This document shows positions 43,377 to 55,301 of a DNA stretch of 64,000 nt, one piece after another. Each line of letters opens with the position of its first letter. The stretch's first letter is position 1. The stretch is from Catenulispora pinistramenti (lineage in GTDB: Bacteria > Actinomycetota > Actinomycetes > Streptomycetales > Catenulisporaceae), in NCBI RefSeq assembly GCF_018274385.1, contig NZ_JAAFYZ010000008.1:42699-106698 (forward strand). Direction: 5' to 3'. The notes under the pieces are model-generated. The model ran no database searches, was not told the DNA's origin, and saw only the letters and a list, made by a program, of their open reading frames with translations. Position numbers and translations under genes: made by a program.

Positions 43377-44504
43377 GTGGCCGTCAACAAGGACTACTAC
43401 AAGATCCTCGGAGTCCCCAAGGACGCACCGGTCGCCGACATCAAGAAGGCCTACCGGAAACTGGCACGCCAGTACCATCCGGACGCCAACAAGGGCGACG
43501 CGGCGTCTGAGGAGAAGTTCAAGGAGATCTCCGAGGCCTACGACGTCTTGTCCGACGACAAGCGGCGCAAGGAGTACGACGACTCGCGCTCGGTCTTCGG
43601 CAACGGCGGCTTCCGGCCGCCGGGCGGTGCCGGCGCCGGCGGGTTCAACTTCGACCTCGGAGACCTGCTCGGCGGGCTGTTCAACCGCACCGGCGGGCCG
43701 ACCACGGGCGGTACCGGCACCACCGGGCGTACCACCCAGGCCCGGCGCGGCTCGGACGTGGAGTCGGAGGTGACGCTGAAGTTCAGCGACTCCATCGACG
43801 GCGCCACGGTCTCGCTCCGGTTGACCTCGGACACCCCCTGCTCGGCCTGTTCGGGCACCGGGGCCAAGGCCGGGACCACCCCCCGGGTGTGCCCGACCTG
43901 TTCGGGCACCGGCCAGGTGAGCCGGAACCAGGGCGGCTTCGCCTTCTCCGAACCCTGCCGGGACTGCAAGGGCCGCGGCCTGCTGGTCGACGACCCCTGC
44001 CCGGTGTGCCACGGCTCCGGCCGGGCCGCCAGTTCCCGGACGATCCAGGCCCGTATCCCGGCGGGCGTCCGCGACGGCCAGCGCATCCGGCTCAAGGGCA
44101 AGGGTGCCTCCGGCGAGCGCGGCGGCCCGGCCGGCGACCTCTATGTGGTGGTCCATGTGAGCCCGCACGCGGTCTTCGGACGCGAGGACGACAACCTGAC
44201 CGTGACCGTGCCCGTCACCTACCCCGAGGCGGTGCTGGGCGCGGACATCCAGGTCCCGACCCTGGGCGGCATGCCGGTGACGGTGAAGCTGCCGGCCAAC
44301 TCGCAGAACGGCCGGGTACTGCGGGTCCGCGGCCGGGGTGTGGCGCGCAAGGACGGCACCAAGGGCGATCTGCTGGTCCGCTTCGAGATCGCGGTCCCGG
44401 CCGAGATCGGCGACGACGCCCGGGCGGCGCTGCAGAAGTACCAGGAGGCGACCGGCAACCACCACCCGCGGGCGGAGTTGCTGGACGCGGCTAAGGGAGA
44501 GTGA
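43377..44504 (+). CDS. dnaJ: Chaperone DnaJ (type I Hsp40)
   Basis: The 375-residue protein starts at GTG after AGGTG and has the J domain with HPD (YHPDAN), a Gly/Phe-rich region (GNGGFRPPGGAGAGGFNFD), four CxxCxGxG zinc motifs (CSACSGTG, CPTCSGTG, CRDCKGRG, CPVCHGSG) and the C-terminal substrate-binding domain. It delivers clients to DnaK. A Gly/Thr-rich spacer (GPTTGGTGTTGRTT) precedes the zinc domain. Confidence 0.97.
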   Translation: MAVNKDYYKILGVPKDAPVADIKKAYRKLARQYHPDANKGDAASEEKFKEISEAYDVLSDDKRRKEYDDSRSVFGNGGFRPPGGAGAGGFNFDLGDLLGGLFNRTGGPTTGGTGTTGRTTQARRGSDVESEVTLKFSDSIDGATVSLRLTSDTPCSACSGTGAKAGTTPRVCPTCSGTGQVSRNQGGFAFSEPCRDCKGRGLLVDDPCPVCHGSGRAASSRTIQARIPAGVRDGQRIRLKGKGASGERGGPAGDLYVVVHVSPHAVFGREDDNLTVTVPVTYPEAVLGADIQVPTLGGMPVTVKLPANSQNGRVLRVRGRGVARKDGTKGDLLVRFEIAVPAEIGDDARAALQKYQEATGNHHPRAELLDAAKGE

Positions 44505-44511
44505 GGGACTG

Positions 44512-44982
44512 ATGGCTTCCAAGAACCCGTTCCTGCCCTTGACCGAGGAGACGCCGGTCTACGTCATCTCCGTCGCGGCCCAGCTGGCCGGGATGCACCC
44601 GCAGACCCTGCGCCAGTACGACCGGCTGGGCATCGTCTGCCCGGAGCGTACCGGCGGCGGCGGCCGCCGCTACTCGGCCCGGGACGTCGACACGCTGCGC
44701 GAAGTGCAGCGGCTGTCCCAGGACGAGGGCGTGAACCTGGCCGGGATCAAGCGGATCCGCGAACTCGAGGAGCAGGTCGCGGCCCTGTCCCGGCGGGTCG
44801 CCGAACTCGAGGCCGTCACCCTCTACCCGACCCAGAGCGCGGTTCCGGTCGCGATGCCGGTGCCGTCGCAGCCGACCGCCCCGCTGCCGCCGGCCCCGCC
44901 CGGGTACCGCGGCGACCTGCTGCCCGCCCTGCCCGCGACGTTCACCACGGCGCTGGCGGTGTGGAAGCCGCAGGGCAAGTGA
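44512..44982 (+). CDS. hspR: Heat-shock repressor HspR
   Basis: MerR-family repressor of the dnaK operon. The 156-residue protein has YVISVAAQLAGMHPQTLRQY (helix-turn-helix), DRLGIVCPERTGGGGRRYS, a dimerisation coiled coil and a Pro-rich tail. It starts 7 bp after dnaJ, so it is made with the chaperones it controls; DnaK is known to act as corepressor in streptomycetes. The HAIR site at 40482-40500 is its expected target. Confidence 0.95.
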   Translation: MASKNPFLPLTEETPVYVISVAAQLAGMHPQTLRQYDRLGIVCPERTGGGGRRYSARDVDTLREVQRLSQDEGVNLAGIKRIRELEEQVAALSRRVAELEAVTLYPTQSAVPVAMPVPSQPTAPLPPAPPGYRGDLLPALPATFTTALAVWKPQGK

Positions 44983-45085
44983 GCGCTGCGCGCCACTGAA
45001 CGGCTGGCGCCACGCAACGCGCTGATAACTGAATTTCGGGGGGCTGATCTGTATTGATCTGCTTTAAAGGCGTGGAGGACTCACT

Positions 45086-47767
<2,682 letters not shown>

Positions 47768-47809
47768 TGCGGATGATCAACCAGCGTCGGTGCGGTTAGC
47801 GTGGTGACC

Positions 47810-48673
47810 ATGCCTGCCGTATTGCCGACCGTCACCGCCACCCGGTACGTGACCCCGCTCCGCGAGGGCGGTTCGCTGCCCGGACTGGTCGAGGCCTCGG
47901 ACCTCGGGACGTACGTGGTGAAGTTCCGCTCGGCCGGCCAGGGTCGCAAGGCCCTGGTCGCCGAGGTCGTCGCCGGGGAACTGGCCCGGGCCCTGGGCCT
48001 GCCGGTGCCGGCCCTGGTCGGGATCGAGCTGGATCCGGCGATCGGCGCCGCCGAGCCGGATCAGGAGATCCAGGAACTCCTTAAGGGGAGCAAGGGGTTG
48101 AACCTCGGTATGGACTATCTGCCGGGTTCACTGGGATATGACCCTTTAGCGTTTCCCGTGGAGTCCGAACTGGCCAGCCGCATCGTGTGGTTCGACGCGT
48201 TGGTGCGGAACGTCGACCGGTCGTGGCGGAACCCGAATCTGTTGCTGTGGCACCGCAAGCTCTACCTGATCGACCACGGCGCTTCGCTGATCTTCCATCA
48301 CAACTGGCCGGGCGCGCAGAAGGGTGCCCTGGCGCCTTTTGACGCGGGCGACCATGTGCTTGCCTCCTATGCGAAGGACATGCCGGCTGCCGATGCCGCG
48401 CTGGCTCCGCTCGTCACCGAGGAGTTGCTGCGGTCGGTCGTGGCGATGGTCCCGGATGAGTGGCTGGCGGACGAGCCCGGATTCGGATCTCCCGAAGAAG
48501 TGCGCGAGGCGTATGTGGGCTACTTGTCGACCCGGGTAGCGGGACCGCGCGAGTGGTTTCCACAGGTTGTGGATAGCTCTGCACAGGAAGCTGCGCGGGC
48601 TCTGGACAGCTCTGATCTCAAGGCACGCCTTAAGGCGAAGCACCCGAACTGGATGCAGGGGCGCGTGAAATGA
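47810..48673 (+). CDS. HipA-like kinase family protein
   Basis: The 287-residue protein starts MPAVLPTVTATRYVTPLREGG and has features of the HipA kinase fold: GTYVVKFRSAGQGRKALVAEVVAGELA, PVPALVGIEL, the catalytic-loop-like RIVWFDALVRNVDRSWRNPN and LIDHGASLIFH. A DUF3037 gene follows with an ATGA overlap, a pair found in many bacteria. The pair may act as a toxin-antitoxin-like module, but function is undetermined. GTG at 47801 is an alternative start. Confidence 0.82.
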   Translation: MPAVLPTVTATRYVTPLREGGSLPGLVEASDLGTYVVKFRSAGQGRKALVAEVVAGELARALGLPVPALVGIELDPAIGAAEPDQEIQELLKGSKGLNLGMDYLPGSLGYDPLAFPVESELASRIVWFDALVRNVDRSWRNPNLLLWHRKLYLIDHGASLIFHHNWPGAQKGALAPFDAGDHVLASYAKDMPAADAALAPLVTEELLRSVVAMVPDEWLADEPGFGSPEEVREAYVGYLSTRVAGPREWFPQVVDSSAQEAARALDSSDLKARLKAKHPNWMQGRVK

Positions 48674-49077
48674 GCGTTCAGCCTTACGAGTACTCGGTAT
48701 TGCGCGCCGTTCCCCGCGTGGAGCGCGGGGAGTACGTCAACGTCGGCGTGGTGCTCTACTGCCAGCAGCTCGACTTCCTCGGATGCACCACGCAGATGGA
48801 CGCTGTGCGGGTGCGCGCACTGGATCCCACAGCGGACGTCGAGGGGATCGAGGCGCTGCTCGGCGCCATCGCCAAGGTGTGCTGCGGCGGACCGGACTCT
48901 GGTCCCGCCGGACAGGACACACTGGGGCGACGGTTCCGGTGGCTGATCGCGCCGCGTTCCACGGTGGTGCAGCCGGGTCCGGTGCACACCGGACTCACCG
49001 CCGATCCCGCGGCGGCGCTGGACCGGGTGGCCGGTTCGGTGCTCGGGCTGAAGTCGGCTGCTGTGCCTTCTCTGTAG
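48670..49077 (+). CDS. DUF3037 family protein
   Basis: The 135-residue protein matches the DUF3037 family: YEYSVLRAVPRVERGEYVNVGVVLYC near the N-terminus and FRWLIAPRSTVVQPGPVHTG in the middle. It is small and probably cytoplasmic. The ATG overlaps the stop of the HipA-like gene, so the products should be made together. No activity is known. Confidence 0.85.
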   Translation: MSVQPYEYSVLRAVPRVERGEYVNVGVVLYCQQLDFLGCTTQMDAVRVRALDPTADVEGIEALLGAIAKVCCGGPDSGPAGQDTLGRRFRWLIAPRSTVVQPGPVHTGLTADPAAALDRVAGSVLGLKSAAVPSL

Positions 49078-49092
49078 AGGCAGTAGCCGTAG

Positions 49093-50067
49093 CTATGCGT
49101 TCTCTGCAGAGGTAGTAGTCGCTGATTCCTTTAGCGTTTCCGACGCTGTGGCTGCCGCCTTGGCTGCTTGGGCTGCTTGGGCCGCCGCGCCGCCGGGACC
49201 GGTCAGCCGCGATGCCGCCTCGGCGCCCCGCTTCTCGACGTCCGCGATCATCTCGCGGTCCGCGCGTGCGGTGGCCCGGGCGTTCGCCTTCTCCACGATC
49301 GCGGGCAGCATGCCGTGGAAGCGGCGCAGGTTGTTGAGCCAGGACGGCACGCAGATGACCCGGCTGCGTTTGGTGATGCCGGCGACGACCGCCTGGCCGA
49401 CCTTCTCCACCGGGTACACGCGGGATGCCGGGCCGGGTGCGGCCTTGCGGAACTTCCCGAGGACCGGATGCGAGTCCGCGCTGGTCACCAGGTCCGTCTT
49501 GATCCAGGAGAAGTAGGCCACGCCGACGTCCACGCCGAGGTGCTTCACTTCGGCCCGCAGGCTGTCGCCGAACGCTTCGGCGCCGGCCTTGGAAGCCGTG
49601 TACGCGGCCAGCGCCGGCGGGTGGATGAGGGCCGCGGCCGAGGTGACCACGAGGACATAGCCCTTGCTCTTGATGATGTGCGGGAGGGCGGTGCGGACCG
49701 TCCGCCAGACCCCGAGCAGGTTGATCTCGATGGTGCGCTCGAAGGCCGCCGGGTCGATGGAGCGGATGAAGCCGGTCGGAGCCACGCCGGCGTTGGCCAC
49801 CACCACGTCGATGCCGCCGTAGTGGTTGACGATGCCGTCGATGGCCGCGCCGAGCTGGTCCCAGGAAGTGACGTCCGCGTCCCAGGCCGTGGCGTCCGGT
49901 CCGCACGACTCCGCGGTCCTACGGAGTTCGTCGGGCTCCAGACCCACCAGCGCGACCTTCGCCCCGGCGCGGGCCAGGCGCCGTGCCGCGTCCGCGCCGA
50001 TTCCGCGGGCCGCACCGGTGATGACCACGACTTTCCCGCTGACGCCAGACGGTCCCCAGGTTCCCAT
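49093..50067 (-). CDS. Short-chain dehydrogenase with C-terminal extension
   Basis: The 324-residue protein has the NAD(P) motif VITGAARGIGADAARRLA, NAG in VVVANAGVAPTG, and the active-site YTASKAG with Ser in TSAAALIHPP, so catalytic residues are intact. Beyond the SDR core are about 70 residues with a helical segment (PSWLNNLRRFHGMLPAIVEKAN) and an Ala-rich tail. Similar longer SDRs oxidise hydrophobic substrates; the substrate is unknown. Confidence 0.88.
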   Translation of the reverse strand: MGTWGPSGVSGKVVVITGAARGIGADAARRLARAGAKVALVGLEPDELRRTAESCGPDATAWDADVTSWDQLGAAIDGIVNHYGGIDVVVANAGVAPTGFIRSIDPAAFERTIEINLLGVWRTVRTALPHIIKSKGYVLVVTSAAALIHPPALAAYTASKAGAEAFGDSLRAEVKHLGVDVGVAYFSWIKTDLVTSADSHPVLGKFRKAAPGPASRVYPVEKVGQAVVAGITKRSRVICVPSWLNNLRRFHGMLPAIVEKANARATARADREMIADVEKRGAEAASRLTGPGGAAAQAAQAAKAAATASETLKESATTTSAENA

Positions 50068-50121
50068 GACTGAACCCTACCGCCGGTAACTTACTGGGCG
50101 GTAGGGCTGCCGCGGGGGCGG

Positions 50122-51816
50122 TCAGCCGCTGGTTTGCTGGCCGCCGTCGTTGAAGCAGGTCATCGGGCTCGGATAGTAGGCCGACACGCCGTATTGGTTG
50201 ACCGCGGCGAGTTGGAGACAGGTCACGCCGCCCGCTGTGAATTGATACGAGTAGCTGGTGCCGTCGACCGGGATGGTCTGGTCGGTCGCCGGGGGTGGGT
50301 TGAGCCCGCTGGAGACGCCAGGGCTGATCGTGTAGTGGAGTTTGTAACTTGTCGCGTCGGGGTGCGCCTTCCACGAGATGTTCATCGTGGGCTCGCCGAA
50401 CCAGGTCGGGATCAGGGCCGTGATCTCACCGGCGCCCATCGGGACCGGGGGGTTGTGGGCCGGCTGTGCGGGCGCGGAAGACTTCTTCGTTGACGGATGC
50501 GAGCTCGGGTGCGATGCCGACGAGGACGGTAGATCGTTCTGGTTGTTCGATTCGGAGAAGGTGATCGTGACCGGCTGCGAGCCGCCCTGAGCCGGCGTCG
50601 TGCCGGGCGAACCGGGCTTCACCGGGGCGACCTGCCCGCCCGGTGTCGGAGAAGGACCACCGCTGCTCGTCGTCTGCCCGCCGGAACCGCTGCCGGACGA
50701 GCCGCCGGTGGGTGGGAACGCGCCGCCGTTCTGCTGAGAACCGGCGGTCGTGCCGCCGGTGTGTGCGCTGTCCGCCGATGTTCCCTTTCCGCCGCCGCTG
50801 CTCTCCGCAATGGCGACGGCGACCAGGACGAGCGCGGCGGCCGTGGCGCCGGAGATCACGGCGGCGCGCTTTCCGGCCCGCCTCGGGGCGAGCGACATGG
50901 TGGACAGGTCGTACGACTCGCTGGCGGTCAGCGGCAGCCCCACGCCGAGCGGCGGCTGCTGCCACGCCACCCCGGTGAGCGGCTGCCATTCGGTGACGCC
51001 GAAGAGCTGCACGATCTGCTCCGGCGAGGGCCGGTCCTCGGGTTCCTTGGCCAGACAGCCTTCGATGACCCGGCGCAGCGCCTCGTCGCCCTCGGCGACC
51101 CCGGTGAGGTCCGGTTCGTTGTTGACCACCCGGTGCAGGATCGCCAGCGGGGCGCCGTCGCCGAAGGCGAGCCGGCCGGTCGCGGCGAAGACCAGTAACG
51201 CGCCGAGCGCGAACACGTCCGAGGAGCTTTCGACCGAGCGGCCGTCGGCTTGCTCAGGGGACATGTACGCGGGCGTACCGAGGGTCTGGCCCGTATTGGT
51301 CAGCAGTGAGGCGTCCAGGGCGCGGGCCACGCCGAAGTCGATGACCTTGGGGCCGTCCGGGCCGAGCAGGATGTTCGCCGGCTTGAGGTCGCGGTGGACC
51401 ACCTCCACGGCGTGGATGACCTGGAGCGCTTGGGCGACGGCGACCGCGAGCGCGCGAAGCCGTCGGTTGTCGAAGGCGCCGCCCTGGTCCACGGCGTCCT
51501 GCAGGGTCGGGCCGGGGACGTATTCGGTGGCCAGCCACGGCTGCCGGCCGTCGGTCTGCGCGTTGAAGATCTCCGCGACGCGCGGACTGTGTACCCGCTC
51601 GGCGACCTGTAGCTCCCGCGCGAAGCGCTTGCGGAACGCCGGGATGTCGGCCAGGTCGGACCGGACCACCTTGACGGCGGCCTGCCGTCCGGCGGCATCG
51701 GTGCCGAGGAACACCCGGCCCATGGCACCCGATCCGAGCTGGGTGACGAGCAGGTATGGACCGATCCGGTCGGTCGCCGCGGTCTCCCCCCTGAGTACAT
51801 TGCCGTTCATATTCAA
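50122..51816 (-). CDS. Membrane Ser/Thr protein kinase with C-terminal fibronectin-like domain
   Basis: The 564-residue protein has a cytoplasmic Hanks-type kinase domain (glycine loop near 27-32, Lys49 in AAVKVV, HRDLKPANIL with Asp143, DFGVA Asp160, GTPAYMSPEQADG), a juxtamembrane region, a membrane helix (about 318-337, VISGATAAALVLVAVAIA), a long Ser/Thr/Pro/Gly linker, and an external C-terminal domain with WKAHPDATSYKLHYT and YSYQFTAGGVTCLQLAAVN, resembling a fibronectin type III fold. It probably senses an extracellular cue. PASTA repeats are absent. Confidence 0.88.
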   Translation of the reverse strand: MNMNGNVLRGETAATDRIGPYLLVTQLGSGAMGRVFLGTDAAGRQAAVKVVRSDLADIPAFRKRFARELQVAERVHSPRVAEIFNAQTDGRQPWLATEYVPGPTLQDAVDQGGAFDNRRLRALAVAVAQALQVIHAVEVVHRDLKPANILLGPDGPKVIDFGVARALDASLLTNTGQTLGTPAYMSPEQADGRSVESSSDVFALGALLVFAATGRLAFGDGAPLAILHRVVNNEPDLTGVAEGDEALRRVIEGCLAKEPEDRPSPEQIVQLFGVTEWQPLTGVAWQQPPLGVGLPLTASESYDLSTMSLAPRRAGKRAAVISGATAAALVLVAVAIAESSGGGKGTSADSAHTGGTTAGSQQNGGAFPPTGGSSGSGSGGQTTSSGGPSPTPGGQVAPVKPGSPGTTPAQGGSQPVTITFSESNNQNDLPSSSASHPSSHPSTKKSSAPAQPAHNPPVPMGAGEITALIPTWFGEPTMNISWKAHPDATSYKLHYTISPGVSSGLNPPPATDQTIPVDGTSYSYQFTAGGVTCLQLAAVNQYGVSAYYPSPMTCFNDGGQQTSG

Positions 51817-51884
51817 CGTCTGCCTCCCCTGTACGGCGTCCGGGCCATTATGGGGCAGCAGCTCAGGATCGTGCCCCCCGGCCC

Positions 51885-52679
51885 TCAGCGCAGGCGGCGG
51901 TCGTTGAGAACTGGCAACGCGCCACGCGTCTGAGCGACCAGTGCCGGATCCACGTCCACCCGCAGGACCTCTTCACCGGTACCCGCTTCGGCCACGACAT
52001 TCCCCCAGGGGTCGATGACCGCGGAGCGGCCACCGAGGGGAACGCCTCCGTTGGTCCCCACGCAGTTCGTGGCGAAGACGAAAACCTGGTCCTCAATAGC
52101 GCGGGCCTTCAGCAGCACTCGCCAGTGCTCGATCCGCTTCGCAGGCCACGCAGAGCTGATGACGAGGTGCTCCATCCCTCGGTCCAGAAGTCCGCGGAAC
52201 AGTTCGGGGAAGCGGAGGTCGTAACAAGTGGCGAGTCCCAGCGTCCCCCAGGGAGAGGGAACGGTGACGAGTTCTTCCCCGGCGCCCATCAGCGTCGCCT
52301 CGCCCTCGCTGAAGCCGAAGCGGTGGATCTTGCGGTACTCCGCCCGCACTCCACCGGGGCCACGGAAGACAGAGGTGTTATAGAGAGTCCCGTCAGCTGC
52401 GCGCTCTACATAGGAACCGAAGTGCAGCCATGTCTCAGGGCCCGCGCCCTCGTGGGTCCGCACCTTCTCCAATGCCGCGATCGGCTCGCTGTCGGCGATC
52501 GGGTCGGCGTGATCGCTCCAGCTCTTGTAGTCGAACCCGCCGGCCACCCAGAGTTCGGGCAGGACGATGAGGTCGGCTCCCGTCTCCCGCTCGGCCTCGA
52601 CCAGTTTGACGACCCGGTTCCAGCGGTCGTGCGGCGCTTCCGCGTCGTCGACGACGAGCTGCATGAGCGATACGCGCAT
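51885..52679 (-). CDS. Carbon-nitrogen hydrolase (nitrilase superfamily)
   Basis: The 264-residue protein has the full catalytic triad of the superfamily: Glu42 in IVLPELW, Lys117 in YRKIHRFGF and Cys152 in LATCYDLRFPELFRG. It resembles Nit2-type omega-amidases or deaminated-glutathione amidases in length; which substrate is used is unresolved. The protein is cytoplasmic. Confidence 0.88.
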   Translation of the reverse strand: MRVSLMQLVVDDAEAPHDRWNRVVKLVEAERETGADLIVLPELWVAGGFDYKSWSDHADPIADSEPIAALEKVRTHEGAGPETWLHFGSYVERAADGTLYNTSVFRGPGGVRAEYRKIHRFGFSEGEATLMGAGEELVTVPSPWGTLGLATCYDLRFPELFRGLLDRGMEHLVISSAWPAKRIEHWRVLLKARAIEDQVFVFATNCVGTNGGVPLGGRSAVIDPWGNVVAEAGTGEEVLRVDVDPALVAQTRGALPVLNDRRLR

Positions 52680-52693
52680 ACCCTCGATCGTGC

Positions 52694-52730
52694 CAGAGGC
52701 GCACCGGTTCTGAGAACCGGTGCGCCTCTG
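52694..52730. terminator. Strong bidirectional terminator
   Basis: An 18-bp perfect stem, CAGAGGCGCACCGGTTCT with its complement, has one intervening base and GC-rich arms. It sits 58 bp past the stop of the E2 gene and just before the start of the leftward hydrolase gene, so it ends the dehydrogenase operon. A CTATAG motif follows at 52740. Confidence 0.85.
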
Positions 52731-52788
52731 CCGGTACCGCTATAGAGATTCCCGGGTAGAGATCCTTATGGGGATCCCTACTAGGAAA

Positions 52789-54288
52789 TCAGCTCCAGGC
52801 CAGCGCGGTCAGCGGGTCGGCCAGCACCGCACCGATGTCCCGCAGCACCTTCGACCCCAGTTCGCCGTCGACCAGGCGGTGGTCGAAGGACAGCGCGAGG
52901 GTCGTCACCTGGCGCGGCTTCACCTTGCCCTTGTGCACCCACGGCTGCTCCCGCACCGCGCCGAACGCCAGGATGGACGCCTCGCCGGGGTTCAGGATCG
53001 GGGTGCCGGTGTCCACGCCGAACACGCCGACGTTGGTGATGGTCGCCGTGGCGCCGGTCATGTCGGCCAGCGAGGTCTTGCCCTCGCGCGCCACCGCGGT
53101 GAGGGCGTTGAGCGCGCGGCCCAACTCCACCAGCGGCAGCAGGTCCGCACCCTTGATGTTCGGCACCAGCAGCCCGCGCGGCGTGGCCGCCGCGATGCCC
53201 AGCGAGACGTGGTCGAAGTAGACGATCTCGCCATTCGCCTCGTCCCAGCGGGCGTTGATCTCCGGGTTCCGGGCCATCGCGACCAGGAACGCCTTGGCGA
53301 CCAGCAACAGCGGGGACACCCGGACGTCCTTGAAGTCCGGCATCTCCTTCAGGCGCTGCACGAACTTCATGGTCGGGGTGACGTCCACCGTCAGGAACTC
53401 GGTGACGTGCGGGGCCGTGAACTTCGACTGCACCATCGCCGCGGCGGTCGCCTTGCGCACGCCCCGGATCGGGACCCGGCGCTCGCCGTTGACGAACGGG
53501 GCGGCCGGGGCCGCCGGGGCCGCCGGGGCCGCGGTGCCCGCGCTCGGCGCGGTCTGCGTCGTCCCGGAGGCCGCCGCGTGGACGTCCTCCCGGGTCACGG
53601 TGCCGTTGACGCCGGTGGGGACCACCGACGCCAGATCGACGCCGAGGTCCTTGGCCAGCTTCCGGACCGGCGGCTTGGCCAGCGGCTTTGCCCCGATCGG
53701 CGCGGATGGCGCGGCCGGCGTGACCGAGACGGTCGAGGCCGGGGCCCGGACCGTCGGAGCGGCCGTCTCCCGGCCCGCGGGCTGGCCGTAGTACGCCGGG
53801 GCCGGGACGTCGTCGACGACCGGCTCCTCGCGCAGCGAGGCGCCCATGACGTCGGCGGCCGAAGGGGCCGCCGCGGTCTTGCGGGGACGGCGGGCGGCAG
53901 CGGCCTGCTTCACCCCGTAGCCGACCAGGACCGCTTCGCGCTTCTCCTTCTCGGCTGGCGGGGCCGCCTTCGCCTCGGCGGTCGCCGCGACTCCGGCGGT
54001 CATGTCGTCCCCGCCCGCGGCACCACTGGTGCTCGGCGTGCTCGGGTCGATGTCGATCCCGATGATCGGGGTGCCGACGTCGACCGTCTGGCCCTCGGAC
54101 ACCAGCAGCTCGACGATCTTGCCGGCCCACGGCGAGGGCAGCTCGACGGCGGCCTTGGCGGTCTCGATCTCGACCAGGATCTGGTTGACCTTGACGATGT
54201 CTCCGACCTTCACCGACCAGGCCAGGATCTCGGCCTCGGTCAGGCCCTCGCCGACGTCCGGGAGGTTGAATCTCTTGATCTCACCCAT
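52789..54288 (-). CDS. 2-oxoacid dehydrogenase E2 component (dihydrolipoyl acyltransferase)
   Basis: The 499-residue protein has one lipoyl domain with the modified Lys in EIETAKAAVELPSP, a long Ala/Pro-rich linker, a peripheral subunit-binding domain (KPPVRKLAKDLGVDLASVVPTG), a second linker of AAP repeats, and the acyltransferase catalytic domain with His and Asp in SFDHRLVDGELG. It is the core of a pyruvate or branched-chain 2-oxoacid dehydrogenase. The E1 genes lie immediately upstream; no E3 gene is here, so a shared dihydrolipoamide dehydrogenase must be used. Confidence 0.93.
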   Translation of the reverse strand: MGEIKRFNLPDVGEGLTEAEILAWSVKVGDIVKVNQILVEIETAKAAVELPSPWAGKIVELLVSEGQTVDVGTPIIGIDIDPSTPSTSGAAGGDDMTAGVAATAEAKAAPPAEKEKREAVLVGYGVKQAAAARRPRKTAAAPSAADVMGASLREEPVVDDVPAPAYYGQPAGRETAAPTVRAPASTVSVTPAAPSAPIGAKPLAKPPVRKLAKDLGVDLASVVPTGVNGTVTREDVHAAASGTTQTAPSAGTAAPAAPAAPAAPFVNGERRVPIRGVRKATAAAMVQSKFTAPHVTEFLTVDVTPTMKFVQRLKEMPDFKDVRVSPLLLVAKAFLVAMARNPEINARWDEANGEIVYFDHVSLGIAAATPRGLLVPNIKGADLLPLVELGRALNALTAVAREGKTSLADMTGATATITNVGVFGVDTGTPILNPGEASILAFGAVREQPWVHKGKVKPRQVTTLALSFDHRLVDGELGSKVLRDIGAVLADPLTALAWS

Positions 54289-54304
54289 GTGTGCTCCCGA
54301 TCCC

Positions 54305-55300
54305 TCAGAACGCGAACGCGCGGTCGACGGCGTCCAGCACCCGGTCCAGGTCCGGCAGGAACTCCTCCTCGACCCGCGACGGCGGGTACGGGGTGTGCGG
54401 AGCGCCGACGCGCAGGACCGGTGCCTCCAGAGAGTAGAAGCACTTCTCGGTGACCTTCGCGGCGATCTCCGCGCCCATGCCCATGAAGACCGAGGCCTCG
54501 TGCACGGTGATCAGACGGCCGGTCTTGCGCACCGAGGCGAACACCGGCTCCAGGTCCAGCGGGGACAGCGTCCGCAGGTCGATGACCTCCAGCGAGCGGC
54601 CCTCCTCCTCGGCCGCCTTGGCGGCCTCCAGGCAGGTCTTCACCATCGGCCCGTAGGCGACCACCGTGGCGTCGGTCCCCTGGCGCACCACGCGGGAGGC
54701 GTAGAGCGGGTAGGGCGTCGCCGTCGGGTCCAGCTCGGCCTTGTCCCAGTAGCGGCGCTTGGGCTCGAAGAAGACCACCGGGTCGTCGGAGGCGATGGCC
54801 TGCTGGATCATCCAGTAGGCCTCCACCGGGTTCGAGGCCGCGACCACGCGCAGGCCCGCGGTCATCGCGAAGTAGGCCTCGGGGGACTCCGAGTGGTGCT
54901 CGACCGCGCCGATGCCGCCGCCGAACGGGATGCGGATCACGATCGGCATGCTGACCTTGCCCAGCGCCCGGGCCCGCATCTTGGCGACCTGGGTGACGAT
55001 CTGGTCGAACGCCGGGTAGACGAAGCCGTCGAACTGGATCTCCACCACCGGCCGGTACCCGGCCAGCGCCAGGCCCACCGCGGTGCCCACGATGCCGGAC
55101 TCGGCCAGCGGGGTGTCGATGACGCGGGCCTCGCCGAAGTCCTTCTGCAGGCCGTCGGTGACCCGGAAGACTCCGCCGAGCTTGCCGATGTCCTCGCCCA
55201 TGAGCAGGACCTTCGGGTCGTCCTCAAGGGCCCGACGCAGGCCCAGGTTCAGGCCCTTGCTCAGAGAGATCTGCTGTGTCTTGGTAGTCGACTCTGCCAT
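54305..55300 (-). CDS. 2-oxoacid dehydrogenase E1 beta subunit
   Basis: The 331-residue protein begins MAESTTKTQQISLSKGLNLG, with the transketolase-like core (DDPKVLLMGEDIGKLGGVFRV; DTPLAESGIVGTAVGLALAGYRPVVEIQF) and a C-terminal domain (VIDLRTLSPLDLEPV). It forms the ThDP-dependent heterotetramer with the alpha subunit. I chose the ATG at 55300 because GAGGG lies 12 bases upstream; the GTG at 55312 overlaps the alpha stop. Confidence 0.92.
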   Translation of the reverse strand: MAESTTKTQQISLSKGLNLGLRRALEDDPKVLLMGEDIGKLGGVFRVTDGLQKDFGEARVIDTPLAESGIVGTAVGLALAGYRPVVEIQFDGFVYPAFDQIVTQVAKMRARALGKVSMPIVIRIPFGGGIGAVEHHSESPEAYFAMTAGLRVVAASNPVEAYWMIQQAIASDDPVVFFEPKRRYWDKAELDPTATPYPLYASRVVRQGTDATVVAYGPMVKTCLEAAKAAEEEGRSLEVIDLRTLSPLDLEPVFASVRKTGRLITVHEASVFMGMGAEIAAKVTEKCFYSLEAPVLRVGAPHTPYPPSRVEEEFLPDLDRVLDAVDRAFAF

Positions 55301-55301
55301 G

